A stretch of 6,237 nt of DNA, taken from NCBI GenBank assembly GCA_019308985.1, contig JAFDHB010000197.1, positions 1-6,237 on the forward strand, written 5' to 3'. The stretch comes from Deltaproteobacteria bacterium. Lineage in GTDB: Bacteria; Desulfobacterota; DSM-4660; Desulfatiglandales; HGW-15. Both the position numbers and the translations under genes were made by a program. Of this stretch, positions 1 to 6,237 are shown in pieces (position 1 is the first letter of the stretch; every line of letters starts with the position of its first letter). A model generated the notes under the pieces. That model was given only the letters and a program-made list of their open reading frames with translations, did not search any database and had not been told where the DNA came from.

Positions 1-60
1 TGCGTTCTCAGACCCCTTCTCGTGGCAACATGAAAAAGCAAAGGAAAATCACAGAGATGC

Positions 61-79
61 AATTTTTTTGAAAAAAATT
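61..79. repeat. Perfect A/T palindrome
   Basis: AATTTTTTT-G-AAAAAAATT has two nine-base arms around a single central G. It sits in the most AT-rich part of the window. The A and T tracts suggest bent DNA, or a weak terminator-like hairpin with no GC clamp. Function is unknown. Confidence 0.5.
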
Positions 80-129
80 CACTTTTTCTTAATCCTTATA
101 TCGGAATTCCAGTTATTGTAACACTCGCT

Positions 130-237
130 TAATGAGCTCGTAAAAAGTCAAGAATTCTCCTTTTCCGTAACTTCGGTTCCCGCATCTCAAGTGCGGGGCC
201 GGAGTGATGAGCAAGGGGACTTCTTACGAGTTCATCA
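130..237. repeat. Palindromic repeat element (MITE-like) with 20-base terminal inverted repeats
   Basis: The ends are imperfect inverted repeats: 130-149 (TAATGAGCTCGTAAAAAGTC) pairs with 218-237, matching at 17 of 20 positions. The interior also folds: 159-184 pairs with 192-216 with a few mismatches, G-U pairs and one bulge, around a seven-base loop (185-191). The innermost stem CCCGCA/TGCGGG (179-184/192-197) is perfect. The whole element can therefore form one long hairpin, with an eight-base bulge at 150-157. It has no coding capacity. From memory, elements with ends like CTCGTAAAAAGTC and TACGAGTTCATC are dispersed in deltaproteobacterial genomes; that is recollection, not a search. CACTC occurs at both edges (122-126 and 236-240), but it is too short and badly placed to call a target duplication. 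It lies 164 bases past the fdhA stop and could also slow transcription or protect the mRNA 3' end. Confidence 0.75.
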
Positions 238-401
238 CTCTAGCGCTTTGAAACCTTTTGCCTCTATGAAGGATGTGAAAAACGCTGAAACTACGGGAGT
301 TCAGGGATCGTTTGGAATCCCGCCTAGCGGAATCCGGACGGGGGGGGACGGAAGGAGAGTGCCGAGGCCCAGAATCATTGAAAAGGGCTAACGTGCCACG
401 G

Positions 402-2438
402 CTATTGTAACTTCTCGATCCTCACAGCGCAGACCTTGTATTCCGGGATCTTGGCAATGGGATCCAGGGCCGGATTGGTAAGTACATTGGCAGCGCTTTC
501 GGCAAAATGGAAAGGAATGAAGATGGTGTCTCCTTCCACCCGCTCGCTGAGGTCGGCCTTGATTTGGATCTCCCCCCTTCTGGAGTGGATCTTTATGCGC
601 TCTCCCTGAGAAATTCCCAACTCCCGAGCCTTTTGGGGATTGATCTCAACGTAGCCCTCCTCTACCTCCCTGTTAAGGGAAGGGGACCGGCGACTCATTG
701 TACCGGTATGATAATGAACATATATCCTGCCGGTCGTGAGCATATAAGGGTATTCTTCATCGGGCAACTCCTCAGGGGGTAAGTACTCAACGGCATGAAA
801 CAAGCCCAGGCCTCGGCTGAATTGATCCTCGTGTAAAGACGGTGTCCCAGGGTGCTCCCGATTTGGGCACGGCCAGTGCAGTCCATCTTCTTCAATCCTG
901 TCATAGTGGATCCCGCCGTATATGGGAGTAACTTCCGCGATCTCCTCCATTATCCGGGAGGGGTCCGCGTACCTCATCTCGTAGCCCATCCGGGTTGCAA
1001 GGTCACAGATTATCTCCCAATCCTGTCTGGATTCCCCTATGGGCCCTATGGCCTTTCTGACCCGCTTGACCTTTCTTTCCGTATTGGTGAATGTGCCGTC
1101 TTTTTCCGCGAAGCTCACCCCGGGAAGTACCACATGGGCCAACTGAGAGGTCTCCGTCATAAAGATATCCTGAACTATCAGGAACTCCAGAGACTTGAGG
1201 GCCTTCTCCACGTGTCGAATATCGGCATCGCTGACCATGGGGTTTTCCCCGAGGATAAACATGGCCTTAAGCTCTCCCTCCTCAGCCGCCTTCAGCATCT
1301 CGGTCAAGGGCAACCCATTCCTCGTCGAGAGTTTGCGATTCCAGGCCCTTGAGAACTTCTCGCTGTTCTGCTTATCAGTAACGGCCTGATACCCCGGGTA
1401 GACATTGGGGAGGCCTCCCATGTCGCAGGCCCCCTGAACGTTGTTCTGGCCCCTCAACGGGTTCACACCCGTGCTCTCGCGTCCTACGTGCCCGCATAGC
1501 ATGGCCAGGTTGGCCAGGGATTTGACGTTGTCCACGCCCGTTATATGCTGGGTGATCCCCATGGCATAGACGATTGACGAGGACTCGGATCGGGCGTAGG
1601 CCTCTGCTATACGTCGGATGTCTTCTGCTTTGACCCCGGTAATCTTTTCAACCTTTTCCGGGGTGTATCCCTCCGCCACCCTCTTAAATTCCTGGAAGCC
1701 CTCTGTCCGTTCCTCGATGAATCTACTGTTGTGCCATCCCTCTTTGAGAATGACGTTCATAATCCCGTTTATCAGCGCCACGTCTGTTCCCAGGTTCTGT
1801 CGAACGAAGATGTCGGCATAGGTGGCCAGATGGATCTTCCTCGGATCCGCTACAATCAATCTAGCCCCCTTCTCCTTGGCCCTGATGATCCTGGAGCCTA
1901 TGAGCGGATGGCTTTCTGTTGTGTTGGATCCTATGACAAAAATGCATTGGGACCCTTCTATCTCATCGATGCTGTTGGTCATGGCCCCGCTGCCGAATGC
2001 AGCGGCCAGGCCAGCCACGGTCGAGGAATGACAGAGACGGGCACAGTGGTCCACGTTGTTGGTTCCGATGACCGCCCGTGCCAGCTTCTGGAGGAGGTAG
2101 TTCTCCTCGTTGGTACACTTGGCCGAGCACAGGAAGCCGATGCTGTCCGGTCCGGACTCCTCACGTATCTTCTTGAGTGCATCCGCAGCAACCTGCAAGG
2201 CCTCATCCCAGGTCGTCTCGCTGAATTGGTTTCCCCTCCTTATCAGAGGTCTGGAAAGTCGTTCGCTGCTGCTGACAAATTCGTGGATATTCCACCCCTT
2301 GATACAGAGCCCGCCCTGACTCACCGGGTCGGTCTTACAGGGCATAGACCCTACCAGATCCCCATCCAATACCTCCAACAGCAAACCACAGCCGCAGCCA
2401 CAATAACCGCAGGTCGTCAGAACCGCTTTGTAATGCAT
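402..2438 (-). CDS. fdhA: Cytoplasmic formate dehydrogenase, catalytic (alpha) subunit, cysteine type
   Basis: A 678-residue molybdopterin oxidoreductase, close in length and sequence to E. coli FdhF (715 residues). It oxidises formate to CO2, or runs in reverse, at a Mo or W bis-pyranopterin centre. The N-terminal [4Fe-4S] site is Cys10, Cys13, Cys17 and Cys45, followed by the conserved Lys47. The metal ligand and proton acceptor are Cys136-His137 in ARLCHSSTVAG, and the conserved active-site Arg is Arg329 in GVNPLRGQNNVQGACDMG. Residues about 565-675 form the C-terminal molybdopterin dinucleotide-binding domain, including HYHTGTMSRRS and the closing IPEYKVCAVRIE segment. Position 136 is a normal Cys codon, so no selenocysteine decoding is needed. 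No Tat signal is present, which supports a cytoplasmic location. The ATG at 2438 has a purine-rich AAGGGAAGGGGAG ribosome site directly upstream. It is the last gene of the operon (stop TAG) and presumably feeds or drains the HdrA module. Substrate is inferred from high similarity to FDH-H-type enzymes; another FdhF-like function is less likely. Confidence 0.95.
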   Translation of the reverse strand: MHYKAVLTTCGYCGCGCGLLLEVLDGDLVGSMPCKTDPVSQGGLCIKGWNIHEFVSSSERLSRPLIRRGNQFSETTWDEALQVAADALKKIREESGPDSIGFLCSAKCTNEENYLLQKLARAVIGTNNVDHCARLCHSSTVAGLAAAFGSGAMTNSIDEIEGSQCIFVIGSNTTESHPLIGSRIIRAKEKGARLIVADPRKIHLATYADIFVRQNLGTDVALINGIMNVILKEGWHNSRFIEERTEGFQEFKRVAEGYTPEKVEKITGVKAEDIRRIAEAYARSESSSIVYAMGITQHITGVDNVKSLANLAMLCGHVGRESTGVNPLRGQNNVQGACDMGGLPNVYPGYQAVTDKQNSEKFSRAWNRKLSTRNGLPLTEMLKAAEEGELKAMFILGENPMVSDADIRHVEKALKSLEFLIVQDIFMTETSQLAHVVLPGVSFAEKDGTFTNTERKVKRVRKAIGPIGESRQDWEIICDLATRMGYEMRYADPSRIMEEIAEVTPIYGGIHYDRIEEDGLHWPCPNREHPGTPSLHEDQFSRGLGLFHAVEYLPPEELPDEEYPYMLTTGRIYVHYHTGTMSRRSPSLNREVEEGYVEINPQKARELGISQGERIKIHSRRGEIQIKADLSERVEGDTIFIPFHFAESAANVLTNPALDPIAKIPEYKVCAVRIEKLQ

Positions 2439-2451
2439 CTCCCCTTCCCTT
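2439..2451 (-). promoter_or_regulatory. Ribosome binding site of fdhA
   Basis: On the minus strand the bases before the fdhA ATG read AAGGGAAGGGGAG. The AAGGG part lies eight bases from the ATG, a good Shine-Dalgarno spacing. It sits within the 14-base gap after the upstream stop codon and supports the start at 2438. Confidence 0.7.
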
Positions 2452-2452
2452 G

Positions 2453-3256
2453 TTACATATCTGTTCGGTCCAAGGGAATCTCCCCCAGGATGTTAAGGGG
2501 GGATCTTCCCTCCAGGTCCTCGCCGGTCCTGTAGTCAAACAATCCAGATACGATCTCACCCACCTTCTTGTAAAGGATCCGAACTGCTATGTCCACAGGG
2601 CATGCCTCCTCGCAAAGACCACAGTCAATACATCGCCCGACCATGTGCACAGCCCGGGCCAGGTGGAACGTTGGGTTTTCCGGGGGGATTTTGCCGGTGA
2701 GGATGAAACTTGGATCTTCCAGGCTGCAGACCTGACAAAAACACATGGGGCACACGTCCCTGCACCCGTAACACTTGATGCATTTGTTGAACTGGTTCGT
2801 CCAGTAGTGCAGCCGTTCTTCCCGGCTCAGTTTTTCCCTTTCCTCCAGCCTTTTGCTCTTGGGAATTCCTTGGGTCTTCTCCCCGGTTACCCATTCTGAT
2901 GGATAAGGCTTGGGGCACTCGCAGGCTTCAGCCTGCTCAGGAGGACAGGCAATGCCCACGGGGATCACTCGATCGCGATGGAGCTGATTCCATTTGAAGA
3001 GCTCCTTTAAGGTCCTCTCATCGCATCCCCTCACCATCACTCCAAAATGGTCGTCTGTGTAACGGTCGACCACCTTGAGGAGCACCTTGGTCAAGGGATA
3101 CCGTATATTCCCTATTACGAGGGATTCCAGCTCCTCCATGTTATCCCTGGTGAACACATGGGGCACGGGATGACCATGTTGTTCTTTGAGCCCGATGAAT
3201 CCGGCGATATCACCGTCACGGAGTAGCTGTTTGACCTTTTCCACCATCTCCTTCAT
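2453..3256 (-). CDS. FrhB/FdhB-like cysteine-rich iron-sulfur protein with two [4Fe-4S] motifs
   Basis: A predicted soluble 267-residue protein with 15 cysteines. Residues 73-118 resemble part of the F420 hydrogenase/dehydrogenase beta (FrhB) family: the RGCDERTLKELFKWNQ stretch (Cys78), GIACP (Cys104) and an ACECPKPYPSEW segment (Cys112, Cys114). The C-terminal half is a dicluster ferredoxin, with CxxCxxCxxxCP at Cys159/162/165/169 and at Cys209/212/215/219. Three further cysteines (172, 174, 177) follow the first motif directly. It most likely carries electrons between FdhA and MvhD/HdrA, the role of a beta subunit. The FrhB domain is short, so binding of F420 or flavin is doubtful. The frame stays open upstream into mvhD, but the family resemblance begins near here. 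The ATG at 3256 lies eight bases after GGGAG, whereas the ATG at 3262 is only two bases away. Stop is TAA, 14 bases before fdhA. HdrC is an alternative name, but HdrC is normally shorter and lacks the N-terminal part. Confidence 0.85.
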   Translation of the reverse strand: MKEMVEKVKQLLRDGDIAGFIGLKEQHGHPVPHVFTRDNMEELESLVIGNIRYPLTKVLLKVVDRYTDDHFGVMVRGCDERTLKELFKWNQLHRDRVIPVGIACPPEQAEACECPKPYPSEWVTGEKTQGIPKSKRLEEREKLSREERLHYWTNQFNKCIKCYGCRDVCPMCFCQVCSLEDPSFILTGKIPPENPTFHLARAVHMVGRCIDCGLCEEACPVDIAVRILYKKVGEIVSGLFDYRTGEDLEGRSPLNILGEIPLDRTDM

Positions 3257-3264
3257 AGTCATCT

Positions 3265-3269
3265 CTCCC
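3265..3269 (-). promoter_or_regulatory. Ribosome binding site that decides the start of the iron-sulfur gene
   Basis: GGGAG on the minus strand is followed by two in-frame ATG codons six bases apart. The first (3262) is only two bases from GGGAG; the second (3256) is eight bases away. Normal Shine-Dalgarno spacing favours the second, giving 267 rather than 269 residues. Confidence 0.6.
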
Positions 3270-3279
3270 AGGGGTGCGA

Positions 3280-3720
3280 CTATCCATAGGACGCCTTGAG
3301 TTGTGACGGTCCCAACTCCTTTATTCTTTGCGTAAAGGTGCGGACGAGTTCTGCAAATTTGACCCCTTCTGCGGCGGAAACCCAGGCAAGATGTAGCCGT
3401 TCCTCTTGAAACCCTGTGAACTTGAGCAGTTCCTTCAATATGGCCACTCGTTTGGCGGTCATATAGTTTCCCTTCAAGTAATGGCAATCCCCAATATGGC
3501 AACCGGCAACAATTACCCCGTCTGCCCCTTTCTGGAAGGCCTTCAGGATATGGTGCGGGGATATGGTGCCCGTGCACATCACCCGGATGTTACGCGTATT
3601 AGGGGGATACTGCATCCTGCTCACGCCGGCCAAATCCGCTCCGGCATAACTGCACCAATTACACAAAAAAGCTATTATCTTGGGCTCAAATTCTCTTGCT
3701 TTGGTTATGTCTTTCGCCAT
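3280..3720 (-). CDS. mvhD: MvhD/FlpD-family [2Fe-2S] electron-transfer subunit
   Basis: A 146-residue protein that matches the MvhD (FlpD, methyl-viologen-reducing hydrogenase delta) family along its whole length. Visible hallmarks are FLCNWCSYAGADLAG (residues 18-32), VRMC-like IRVMCTG (45-51), GADGVIVAGCH (65-75) and GDCHYLKGN (77-85). Five cysteines (20, 23, 49, 74, 79) are available, four of which normally bind one [2Fe-2S] cluster. In known complexes MvhD hands electrons from a hydrogenase or formate dehydrogenase to the C-terminal ferredoxin region of HdrA. Its place directly after hdrA and two genes before fdhA fits that wiring. The ATG start is preceded by an AAAGGG Shine-Dalgarno-like stretch nine bases upstream; stop is TAG. 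The length is typical for a stand-alone MvhD, with no fusion or truncation. Confidence 0.95.
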   Translation of the reverse strand: MAKDITKAREFEPKIIAFLCNWCSYAGADLAGVSRMQYPPNTRNIRVMCTGTISPHHILKAFQKGADGVIVAGCHIGDCHYLKGNYMTAKRVAILKELLKFTGFQEERLHLAWVSAAEGVKFAELVRTFTQRIKELGPSQLKASYG

Positions 3721-3743
3721 CGCTGTATGCCCTTTCAGTATTC

Positions 3744-6237
3744 TTATGCCAAGGCCTCCTCGATCTGGGCATATATCTGATCATGTCGATACCCTTTCAA
3801 CGCTATACTCTCTGAAGGACATGTCGCTGCACACCCCCCGCAACCCTTACACAGGACCGAATTGATCACTGCCTTCCCTTTCTCCCTATCATAGAAAATC
3901 GCCCCGTAGGGACATACCTCGATGCAGCCCTGGCACCCTACGCAGACGTCGTCAATGACATGGGCGATCTCGGCACTGGCCTCTATCTTGTCCTTGGAAA
4001 GAACGGTCGCTGCCCTACCCGCAGCTCCATAGGCCTGGGCAATCGTTTCCTGAATGTGCTTGGGATAATGTGCTGTCCCACACAGGAAAATACCTTCTGC
4101 GGCAAAGTCAACGGGTCTCAGTTTTACATGGGCCTCCTGGAAGAACCCATCCGGGTTCAACGGAACCTTGAACAATTTGGAGACTTCATTGGTTTTTGCT
4201 GGAGGGATGACAGCAGCGGCTAGGGCAAGGATATCAGCATCTATGGCAAGGCGGCCCAGGACATGGTCCTGCACCGTGACCCTCAAGACACTTCGACCGC
4301 CCTCTTCAACCGCTTCCACCCTGGGCTTGTCATCCGGTTCATAGCGGATGAATTTCACGTCCTTCTCAGGAGCTTCCCGGTAATAGTCCTCCCTGAAACC
4401 GTAGGTCCTCATGTCCCGGTACAATACGTAAATATCCATCTCCGGGTTCATCTCTTTCAACTTCAGGGCGTTCTTCACCGCCTGGCTGCAGCATACCCGG
4501 CTACAATAGTTCCTCTCTTCATTCCTGCAGCCCACACACTGGATCATCACCACACTCCGGGCCTTGCCTACCCTCTCATCACCCCCGGCGATCCTCTCCT
4601 CAAGCTCCAGCTGGGTCATCACCCGGTCGTCCTCCCCGTAGAGGTACTCGGTGGGTCTATGTTCCTCGGCCCCGGTGGCGATGATGGTTATCCCATGCTT
4701 TATTTCCGTTACACCTCTTTCAAACTTCACCCTGGTCAGGAAGTTCCCCACGTAGCCGGTGGCTTCCGTGATCACCGCCTCCGTATACACGTGTATCAGG
4801 GGATGCTTATAGACCTTGTCTATAAGGTCACCCAGATAGGCCTGCACATCCATCCCTTCCAGGGTGTAATGGATCCTTCGAGCCATACCCCCCAGGTCCT
4901 TGTGCTTTTCCACCAAATAGACCTCAAACCCTTGCTCTGCCAGGCTCATGGCACAGGTCATCCCGGCCAGGCCCCCTCCGACCACCAACCCCCTCTTGTC
5001 GACGGAGAGTTGAAATTCCTGCAAGGCTTCCAGCAGGGTGGCCCTGGCTACCGACATCCGGACCGTGTCCTTCGCCTTCTCCGTTGCATCTTCCTTCTCC
5101 TTGGAGTGAACCCAAGAGCAATGTTCCCTGATATTGGCCATGTCAAAGAAATATGCATTGATGCCGCCCTCCCGTAGTGTGTCCCTGAACAGGGGCTCAT
5201 GTGTCCTTGGGGTGCAAGCGGCGACTACCACCCGATTGAGGCCTTTTTCCCTGATCGTATCCGCTATTTGCTGGGCATTATCCGTAGAGCACGCAAAGAG
5301 GGTCTCTTGGGCGTGGACAACATTGGGTAATGTGGAGGCATATTCGACCACGGAAGGAACATCCACCACCCTTCCTATATTGGCCCCGCAATGACATACA
5401 AAGACCCCTATCCTGGGTTCTTCTCCCTTGACATCCCTTTCAGCCGGATATAGCCGCTCTCTGGCCAGCTTGCCTCGGCGGTAGGCCAGGAGCCGGCTGC
5501 AAAGGGCCTCAGCCCCGCTGGCGGTCATGACCGACTCGGGGATATCCATTGGTCCCTGAAAGGCTCCGCTTACAAACACCCCGGGACGAGTGGTCTCCAG
5601 GGGATTGAAGGAATTGACTTTGCAGAACCCATGGGAATCCAGTTCTATTCCGAACTTCTCAGACAGATCCTTTACATCACCAGGCGGATTCAACCCGACG
5701 GACAACACCACCAGGTCGAATTCTTCTTCCCTTACTCCCTTGTCAGGGGCAGCGTATCTTATCGTCACATTCTTTGTTTCAGGATCTTCTCTCGTGATAG
5801 ATACGTAGCTCCTGATGAATCGAACCCCGGGAAGGTTCTCTGCTCTCTGATAGAATCGTTCGAAATCCTTACCATAGGAACGAATATCGTTATGGAAAAC
5901 GGCACACTCTGCCTCTGTATCATGCTCTTTTGTCAAGATCACCTGTTTCTGGGTATAGGTACAGCACACGGCTGAGCAATAGCTGTTGTCGCCGGGGGTG
6001 ACCCGTCTGGAACCGATGCATTGGATCCACGCGATCTTTTGAGGATGCTTTCCGTCGGAAGGGCGTCTTATCTCACCTTCGTAAGGCCCGGTGGAACACA
6101 GCAATCTCTCAAAATCAAGACTGGTAACCACGTTCCGGATCCTTCCGTAGCCGTATTGCTCTTTCACCTCCGGGTCAAAAATCTCATAGCCCGGACAGAG
6201 AAGGATCGCCCCTACTCCTACTTCTATCTTCTCCTCC
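3744..6237 (-). CDS. hdrA: HdrA-type electron-bifurcating flavoprotein, tandem double module, 5' end outside window
   Basis: At least 830 codons are visible. The frame is open to the right edge and no convincing start lies inside (the GTG at 6167 is internal, because typical HdrA sequence ending in a CPGYEIFDPE segment precedes it). Numbering from the first complete codon, residues 1-260 are the C-terminal part of an HdrA-like FAD module with the IQCIGSR (71-77) and YCSAVCC (86-92) cysteine motifs. A second, complete HdrA module follows: CHCGANI at 281-287, AACTPRTHEP near 339-348, the FAD-binding VVGGGLAGM at 418-426, IQCVGCRN at 565-572 and YCSRVCC at 577-583. Two [4Fe-4S] ferredoxin motifs end the protein (Cys 765/768/771/775 and 796/799/802/806). 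HdrA carries the bifurcating FAD of heterodisulfide-reductase-type complexes in the cytoplasm. Stop is TAA, 23 bases before mvhD. Family assignment is firm. The partners and direction of electron flow are inferred from the neighbours. Confidence 0.95.
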   Translation of the reverse strand, partial: EEKIEVGVGAILLCPGYEIFDPEVKEQYGYGRIRNVVTSLDFERLLCSTGPYEGEIRRPSDGKHPQKIAWIQCIGSRRVTPGDNSYCSAVCCTYTQKQVILTKEHDTEAECAVFHNDIRSYGKDFERFYQRAENLPGVRFIRSYVSITREDPETKNVTIRYAAPDKGVREEEFDLVVLSVGLNPPGDVKDLSEKFGIELDSHGFCKVNSFNPLETTRPGVFVSGAFQGPMDIPESVMTASGAEALCSRLLAYRRGKLARERLYPAERDVKGEEPRIGVFVCHCGANIGRVVDVPSVVEYASTLPNVVHAQETLFACSTDNAQQIADTIREKGLNRVVVAACTPRTHEPLFRDTLREGGINAYFFDMANIREHCSWVHSKEKEDATEKAKDTVRMSVARATLLEALQEFQLSVDKRGLVVGGGLAGMTCAMSLAEQGFEVYLVEKHKDLGGMARRIHYTLEGMDVQAYLGDLIDKVYKHPLIHVYTEAVITEATGYVGNFLTRVKFERGVTEIKHGITIIATGAEEHRPTEYLYGEDDRVMTQLELEERIAGGDERVGKARSVVMIQCVGCRNEERNYCSRVCCSQAVKNALKLKEMNPEMDIYVLYRDMRTYGFREDYYREAPEKDVKFIRYEPDDKPRVEAVEEGGRSVLRVTVQDHVLGRLAIDADILALAAAVIPPAKTNEVSKLFKVPLNPDGFFQEAHVKLRPVDFAAEGIFLCGTAHYPKHIQETIAQAYGAAGRAATVLSKDKIEASAEIAHVIDDVCVGCQGCIEVCPYGAIFYDREKGKAVINSVLCKGCGGCAATCPSESIALKGYRHDQIYAQIEEALA

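Larger units (their letters stand above)
1..401. other. Intergenic region without a convincing gene
   Basis: No reading frame here looks like protein on either strand. Bases 1-130 are AT-rich and may contain regulatory DNA for a gene beyond the left edge. A frame open from base 2 to the TAA near 121 has a low-complexity product and cannot be judged. 130-237 is the palindromic repeat. 238-401 holds a directly repeated GGAATCC (314-320 and 329-335), a small CCGC/GCGG hairpin (320-323/327-330) and a run of eight G (340-347). The only inverted repeat close behind the fdhA stop, GGCCC/GGGCT (366-370/385-389), has a 14-base loop and no T run, so no intrinsic terminator can be called. Confidence 0.6.

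Noticed and set aside
95..122. Possible minus-strand promoter (TTACAA ... TATAAG)
   Set aside because: Spacing is only 15 bases, the -35 match is weak, and no gene start can be seen to the left, so chance is likely in AT-rich DNA.
191..391. A plus-strand 66-codon frame starting with GTG
   Set aside because: It starts inside the palindromic repeat hairpin, has no ribosome site, and its Arg/Gly-rich product resembles no family.
361..401. Possible intrinsic terminator of the operon (GGCCC/GGGCT inverted repeat)
   Set aside because: The stem is four to five pairs with a 14-base loop and no T run on the minus strand.
1731..2534. Long plus-strand open frame (267 codons) opposite fdhA
   Set aside because: It is the antisense shadow of the conserved FdhA N-terminal half and shows no domain.
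3257..3577. Upstream extension of the iron-sulfur gene to 374 codons
   Set aside because: It would overlap most of mvhD in another frame, and the added N-terminal residues look like a frame shadow. The ribosome site and the start of family similarity favour 3256.
4263..5177. Long plus-strand open frame (304 codons) opposite hdrA
   Set aside because: Its product is His/Pro/Leu-rich and resembles no family. It is the antisense shadow of a strongly conserved HdrA region.
6165..6167. GTG as the start of hdrA
   Set aside because: The same frame continues upstream to the window edge with typical HdrA sequence, so this valine codon is internal.

Overview
The window is one leftward (minus-strand) operon of four tightly packed genes plus about 400 bases of non-coding DNA at the left edge. 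In transcription order it encodes a large HdrA-type flavoprotein (5' end beyond the right edge), an MvhD-type [2Fe-2S] protein, a cysteine-rich iron-sulfur protein related to the F420 hydrogenase/formate dehydrogenase beta family, and a cytoplasmic molybdenum/tungsten formate dehydrogenase catalytic subunit. Gaps between genes are 23, 23 and 14 bases. Together they look like a soluble formate dehydrogenase joined to a flavin-based electron-bifurcating (or confurcating) module. Such modules are typical of strict anaerobes. The protein sequences and the style of the left-edge repeat suggest a Desulfobacterota (deltaproteobacterial) sulfate reducer or syntroph, but this is inference from family resemblance.

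Layout. 1-401: no convincing gene; it holds an A/T palindrome (61-79), a 108-base hairpin-forming repeat element (130-237) and an unexplained G-rich stretch (238-401). 402-2438 (minus): fdhA. 2453-3256 (minus): FrhB/FdhB-like iron-sulfur protein. 3280-3720 (minus): mvhD. 3744-6237 (minus): hdrA, open to the window edge. The operon promoter and the start of hdrA lie to the right of the window. No obvious intrinsic terminator follows fdhA.

How the parts probably work together. FdhA would interconvert formate and CO2 at a Mo/W-bis-pyranopterin site with a cysteine ligand (Cys136, where many relatives have selenocysteine). Its electrons would pass through its own [4Fe-4S] cluster, the cysteine-rich protein and MvhD to the flavins of HdrA, which could split them between a high- and a low-potential acceptor such as ferredoxin. 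No HdrB/HdrC, NAD(P)-binding or complete F420-binding subunit is visible here, so the second acceptor cannot be named from this window. The most unusual feature is the HdrA protein: it is a tandem fusion in which the C-terminal part of one HdrA-like FAD module runs without a stop into a second complete HdrA module with two C-terminal ferredoxin clusters.
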